Source of the DNA: Bacteroidota bacterium | GTDB lineage: Bacteria; Bacteroidota; Bacteroidia; Sphingobacteriales; Sphingobacteriaceae | Direction of reading: 5' to 3' | NCBI GenBank assembly: GCA_013285685.1 | Contig: JABDHD010000001.1 | Location: forward strand, 48,856-112,855 | Length of the DNA stretch: 64,000 bases | Shown: piece after piece, positions 60,850 through 64,000 of the stretch | Numbering within the stretch: position 1 is the first letter of the stretch | How the letters are laid out: each line of letters opens with the position of its first letter | Notes under the pieces: generated by a model | The model's input: the letters and a program-made list of their open reading frames with translations, nothing else | Database searches by the model: none | Told to the model about the DNA's origin: nothing | Made by a program: the position numbers and the translations under genes

Positions 60850-61939
60850 GCGTATTGTTCATAAATTCCGCCAGTATGCGATGAAAATGATAGGTCCCCT
60901 GCTCGCGTGTTACCGAGTAACGGCCATGTTTGTAGAATCGTGAGCGAACGCCACGTTGTACGTTTTCAACAATTTCCTCGTCTTCCATTTCAACCTTATC
61001 CAGGCCTGAGCCAGCACCCCTGTTGAGTTTTGATTCATCCCATAAATACGCGTAAAACTTCACCGTGCATTCACCAACCGTAACGGGTTCAACTACATTT
61101 ACCGATAATCCCCATGGATAAAAGTTGAACATCATGTTGGGGAATACCCAGAAATAGTAGGCGGCCACATTTTTGCCATAATCAGGCGAATCTTTCGGCA
61201 GATCGAAACAATCCTCATCGCTTTTGGCCAGGCCGAGCTGCAGGCTGGAATAGGGAAAAAACAATTCGGTGGCGTATTCGCCAAAATCAATAACGGCATT
61301 GAGGCCCGCATGAACAAAAGGAATATGAAAGCCCTCCAGGTAGTTTTCGCAATAAAGCGCCCAGTTGGCTTTTACGTTGAATTCCCGGCTTAATTCGGGC
61401 GCGAATTTAAAATCATCGAGGGGCAACCAGCTAACCCGCTGCATCATGTCGCGAAAAAAAAGTTCGGATGAATATTTGGGGTCGAGGGAAGTAAAAAGAA
61501 ATTGGCCCCATTTAAACAGATCCAGCTGGTGCAGGTCATCATTTTTGGCCGGGAAATCCGCTACCTCCTTAAATTCAGGCATGGATAAAAAATGACCATC
61601 CAAATCAAACTTGCGCCCATGGTAGCGGCATTTCAGGCTATTCAGGTGGCAGGGTTTATCTGCAACCAGGTTGCCCCGGTGGGTGCAAACGTTTGATAAT
61701 AGGTTTATCTGCCCGGCATTGTTTTTCGTCACTAACAAAGGCTCATCCAGGTAACCAGGCAGCAAAGTAAATGGATAAACGTCGCCATTTTCTTTCACCA
61801 GGCCTTCATGACCGATAAACTGCCAGGAGGGTGCGAATATTTTTTCGCGGCATTGTTCGAAAACCTCCGCGCTGGTATAAAAGGACGTATGCAGCGTTTT
61901 AGCTTTGGCAATATTTGGGTCGACAAAAAAATCGGGCAT
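60845..61939 (-). CDS. Rieske-type aromatic-ring-hydroxylating/choline-monooxygenase-like oxygenase
   Basis: A 364-residue oxygenase alpha subunit. The Rieske [2Fe-2S] site is NVCTHRGNLVADKP and LKCRYHGRKFDLDG (Cys-x-His and Cys-x2-His). The mononuclear-iron domain carries ENYLEGFHIPFVHAGL (His and His ligands). The length and single-subunit form resemble GbcA/CntA-like enzymes acting on quaternary amines, but no flavin-ferredoxin reductase gene is nearby, so the electron donor is elsewhere. The last residues (NNTP) and stop run into the GAGACGC repeat. The substrate is not decidable. Confidence 0.88.
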   Translation of the reverse strand: MPDFFVDPNIAKAKTLHTSFYTSAEVFEQCREKIFAPSWQFIGHEGLVKENGDVYPFTLLPGYLDEPLLVTKNNAGQINLLSNVCTHRGNLVADKPCHLNSLKCRYHGRKFDLDGHFLSMPEFKEVADFPAKNDDLHQLDLFKWGQFLFTSLDPKYSSELFFRDMMQRVSWLPLDDFKFAPELSREFNVKANWALYCENYLEGFHIPFVHAGLNAVIDFGEYATELFFPYSSLQLGLAKSDEDCFDLPKDSPDYGKNVAAYYFWVFPNMMFNFYPWGLSVNVVEPVTVGECTVKFYAYLWDESKLNRGAGSGLDKVEMEDEEIVENVQRGVRSRFYKHGRYSVTREQGTYHFHRILAEFMNNTP

Positions 61940-62185
61940 GGCAAACGGGTTTCAGGCAGGCAAATTAAGTAATCAGGGCGAGATTTTAATGGAGTGGAAC
62001 CCGAATCGCCGTTTCAATACAAGACGGGCCACCTGGCGATAATTAATTCATCTTCTTTGCCCTGAAAGGGCGTAATACACCAACACAGGGCGAAGTCTTG
62101 CGTTGACAAGCCAACTTGTTTAAAAATCCCCAATCTAAGCCCATCCAATACCCTATATTTGCGCAACAATTCCGTCCATTTATTC
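61940..62185. repeat. Intergenic region with GCCCTGAAAGGGCG-type repeat
   Basis: GCCCTGAAAGGGCGTAATAC followed by ACACAGGGCGAAGTC (62058-62097) matches a palindromic repeat style common between Bacteroidota genes. A minus-strand frame across it (62014-62229) is therefore not called. A perfect TATATTTG box is at 62154-62161. Confidence 0.5.
62154..62161 (+). promoter_or_regulatory. Bacteroidota -7 box (TATATTTG) for the metallophosphatase
   Basis: Perfect TAnnTTTG match ending 24 bases before ATG 62186. It rules out the in-frame TTG at 62159 as the start. Confidence 0.55.
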
Positions 62186-63307
62186 ATGTCTTCCCACCCT
62201 GATACCAAACGCTCAAGGCCGGTTTTCAAAACTGCCGCCCTTGACGACCAGGAAAAATTCCAGCCGCTTCCATCGCCTACAGGTCCGTCCCCGTATCAGC
62301 TCGATATAAAAAGTGTGTTGCCTGATCTGTCAAACAGAAAAATGGTGTTCCACATGGCAGGCGATACCGGCGGTTTGGTGCAGCCGGTTTACAAGCACCG
62401 TGTTGCGGAGGAAATGATCAGGCAATGCCAGGATACTGTTTCGGACGAGGATAGGCCCCAATTCTTTTTTCATTTGGGCGATGTGGTTTATAATTACGGT
62501 CACGCTGAAGAATATTACCCGCAATTTTTTGAGCCCTACCGCAATTACCCCTGTCCCATTTTTGCCATTCCCGGCAACCATGATGCGGACATCGATCCCT
62601 TCGACAGCCAAAGGCGCGAAAGCCTGCAAGCATTCGTACAGGCTTTTTGTGATACCGAAAGCAAAACCGTCCCCTTTGCCGGCGACAGCGGCCGCCTGAG
62701 CAATATACAGCCCAACGTTTACTGGACGCTAAAAACGCCGCTGGCCAATATCATCGCGCTGTATAGCAATGTGCCGCGCTTTGGCACTATTTTGCCAGAG
62801 CAGCGACAGTGGTTTATTGAAGAATTGAAAGCGGCGCAAGCAACCCATAAGGCCCTGATCGTTTGTTTGCACCACTCCGCCTATTCGGCCGATACTAACC
62901 ATGGGTCCAGCTTAAATATGCAGCTATTTTTGCAATCAGCATTTGATGAGGCTGGAGTTTTGCCCGATGTGGTGATCAGCGGGCACGTGCACAACTACCA
63001 GCGGTTTACCAAAACGTACCCGGATGGCAGAACCGTTCCTTTTATAATTGCAGGCGCCGGCGGCTATGCCGATCTGCACCGGATTGCCCGGCCTGATGAC
63101 CCGGCCTACCCGGACCATCATCCACAACTGGACAATGTACTGCTGGACAGCTACTGCGACCATACCCACGGGTTTTTAAAAATGACACTGGAAAAAATAA
63201 AAGGCAAGATAACGCTGACCGGGGAATATTTTATACTTAGCGCAAAAGTTAATATTACTGAGGGCGCAAAGCTTTTTGATTGCTTTATGGTTAATATTGG
63301 GGAGTAA
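62186..63307 (+). CDS. Calcineurin-like metallophosphoesterase
   Basis: A 373-residue protein without a signal peptide. The start is ATG 62186 (MSSHPDTKRSRPVFKT), downstream of the promoter box. The two-metal motifs are FHMAGDTGG, FFHLGDVVYNYGHAEEYY, FAIPGNHDADIDP, LIVCLHHSAYS and ISGHVHNYQRF, in standard order. The GDTGG form replaces the usual GDxH, as in purple-acid-phosphatase-like members. The last part (FIIAGAGGYADLHRI onward) also fits that branch. Substrate unknown. Monocistronic. Confidence 0.9.
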   Translation: MSSHPDTKRSRPVFKTAALDDQEKFQPLPSPTGPSPYQLDIKSVLPDLSNRKMVFHMAGDTGGLVQPVYKHRVAEEMIRQCQDTVSDEDRPQFFFHLGDVVYNYGHAEEYYPQFFEPYRNYPCPIFAIPGNHDADIDPFDSQRRESLQAFVQAFCDTESKTVPFAGDSGRLSNIQPNVYWTLKTPLANIIALYSNVPRFGTILPEQRQWFIEELKAAQATHKALIVCLHHSAYSADTNHGSSLNMQLFLQSAFDEAGVLPDVVISGHVHNYQRFTKTYPDGRTVPFIIAGAGGYADLHRIARPDDPAYPDHHPQLDNVLLDSYCDHTHGFLKMTLEKIKGKITLTGEYFILSAKVNITEGAKLFDCFMVNIGE

Positions 63308-63609
63308 ATATCCCATTATTGTGCAAACTGCGCCCTATCGGAGAAAAAAGGGATGAAATGCAGGTTTGAAAGTTCAGGCATCTGCGGGATTAAAAAAACG
63401 TCTTACCTTTTTCCGTTTCACCACATTAGCAATCAATTACGGGCCTATTTTTGAACTTTTCCACAGTTTGAGGCTATTCAACCTTAAATTTTAGTATTTT
63501 AAGTAAATTGCTGCAATAAAAACGGCATTGGGCACATAGTAAAGCTCGCCAGTTTTAAATTATTTAAAACTTGGCTTATTTATTGCCGGTAGAAGATATT
63601 AATTAAGTT
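63308..63609. other. About 300-base intergenic region, nothing recognised
   Basis: A+T-rich sequence between the metallophosphatase stop and the TPR gene. I find no hairpin with a U-tract, no perfect TAnnTTTG box close to the next start and no shared repeat. Confidence 0.4.
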
Positions 63610-64000
63610 ATGAAGCGACTTTTAATTATCATTTCGTTTTTACCCTGCCTGGCTTTGGCCCAAACATCCCAGGTGTTTTTGGACAAAGCCAATGAGCAGG
63701 TAAAACAGCACCAGTTTAAAGAAGCCCTGGCAAATTTTACCTACGCCATCCAGCTTAACGGGAATAACATTAAGGCTTATCAGTACCGGGCTGATGACTA
63801 TATAAAAATGGGTGACTACCAACCCGCTATTGTCGATTTCACCAAAGTCTTAACTGCCGATCCGGGCAACGCTACCATTTATTCGTACCGGGCCAATGCC
63901 TACAGCAATTTAAAAGACTATAGCGATGCAATCAGAGATTTTGATAAAGCGATTGAATTGGGCCTGCAGCGCGCGGACATGTACCACTACCGGGCGAATG
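63610..64000 (+). CDS. Exported TPR protein, 5' part (continues beyond window)
   Basis: The frame runs from ATG 63610 to the window end, giving 130 residues. A signal peptide (MKRLLIIISFLPCLALAQ) precedes at least three TPR-like units: FLDKANEQVKQHQFKEALAN, AYQYRADDYIKMGDYQPAIVDF and IYSYRANAYSNLKDYSDAIRDF, with the next starting MYHYRAN. TPR arrays mediate protein contacts in the periplasm. Full length and any other domain are outside the window. Confidence 0.88.
   Translation, partial: MKRLLIIISFLPCLALAQTSQVFLDKANEQVKQHQFKEALANFTYAIQLNGNNIKAYQYRADDYIKMGDYQPAIVDFTKVLTADPGNATIYSYRANAYSNLKDYSDAIRDFDKAIELGLQRADMYHYRAN

Noticed and set aside
62014..62229. 71-residue minus-strand frame upstream of the metallophosphatase
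   Set aside because: It runs through a GCCCTGAAAGGGCG-type repeat and overlaps the start of the better-supported gene.

Overview
The window looks like a chromosome segment of a Bacteroidota bacterium of the Sphingobacteriaceae, closest in style to Mucilaginibacter or Pedobacter. The reasons are the mid-40s G+C, TAnnTTTG-type -7 promoter boxes close to start codons, no clear Shine-Dalgarno sites, lineage-typical families (GH92, GH29, GH3, DUF3857 transglutaminase-like proteins, DUF4199, KirBac, YciO-type Sua5, recR followed by a GT2 glycosyltransferase) and many palindromic intergenic repeats. The genus is inferred from protein flavour, not from a marker gene. I see no rRNA, tRNA, CRISPR array, phage or transposase gene.

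Layout. 1-3.8 kb: the 3' part of a GH92 mannosidase, a Gfo/Idh/MocA oxidoreductase and a polysaccharide deacetylase. 4.1-7 kb: a SpoIIAA-like protein coupled to a small disordered protein, queG, and a DEDDh exonuclease. 7-13 kb: two DUF3857 proteins, a 41-residue membrane protein, a TMEM175-type channel and an NlpC/P60 lipoprotein. 13-20.7 kb: mutS, then the glycerol genes glpF, glpK and glpD, with a GIY-YIG gene framed by inverted repeats between glpF and glpK. 20.8-27 kb: a HEAT-like protein, a GH29 fucosidase plus SMP-30 lactonase, and a divergent GH3 enzyme. 27-31.9 kb: an Asp/Glu racemase, DUF4268, a RelE-type toxin-antitoxin pair, DUF763, a 39-residue ORF, tmk and a DUF4142-like lipoprotein. 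31.9-41.7 kb: ppc, an FUSC-family membrane protein, phoH, DUF502, DUF4199 and a membrane-anchored LuxR-type regulator. 41.7-49 kb: two tandem TCR/Tet-type MFS transporters, a TlpA-like protein, a LOG-family protein and a sodium:solute symporter. 49-52.9 kb: recR-GT2-SDR, a DUF433/DUF5615 pair and a KirBac channel. 52.9-56.8 kb: a tryptophan operon with a leader-peptide attenuator, trpD, a fused trpF-trpB and trpA. 57-64 kb: a hybrid histidine kinase, an YciO/Sua5 protein, YceI, a Rieske oxygenase, a metallophosphatase and the start of a TPR protein.

The strongest regulatory signal is upstream of trpD: a 13-residue leader peptide with three consecutive Trp codons, a pause hairpin, an alternative antiterminator pairing and a U-tailed terminator. 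Two oddities accompany it: trpE, trpG and trpC are missing from the operon, and trpF and trpB form one reading frame. A second theme is repeat DNA that shapes gene ends. Palindromic elements supply or abut the stop codons of several genes, sit four bases from the trpD start, and frame the GIY-YIG gene. A third is a set of genes whose start codon lies 3-6 bases after a TAnnTTTG-like box, which suggests leaderless transcripts.
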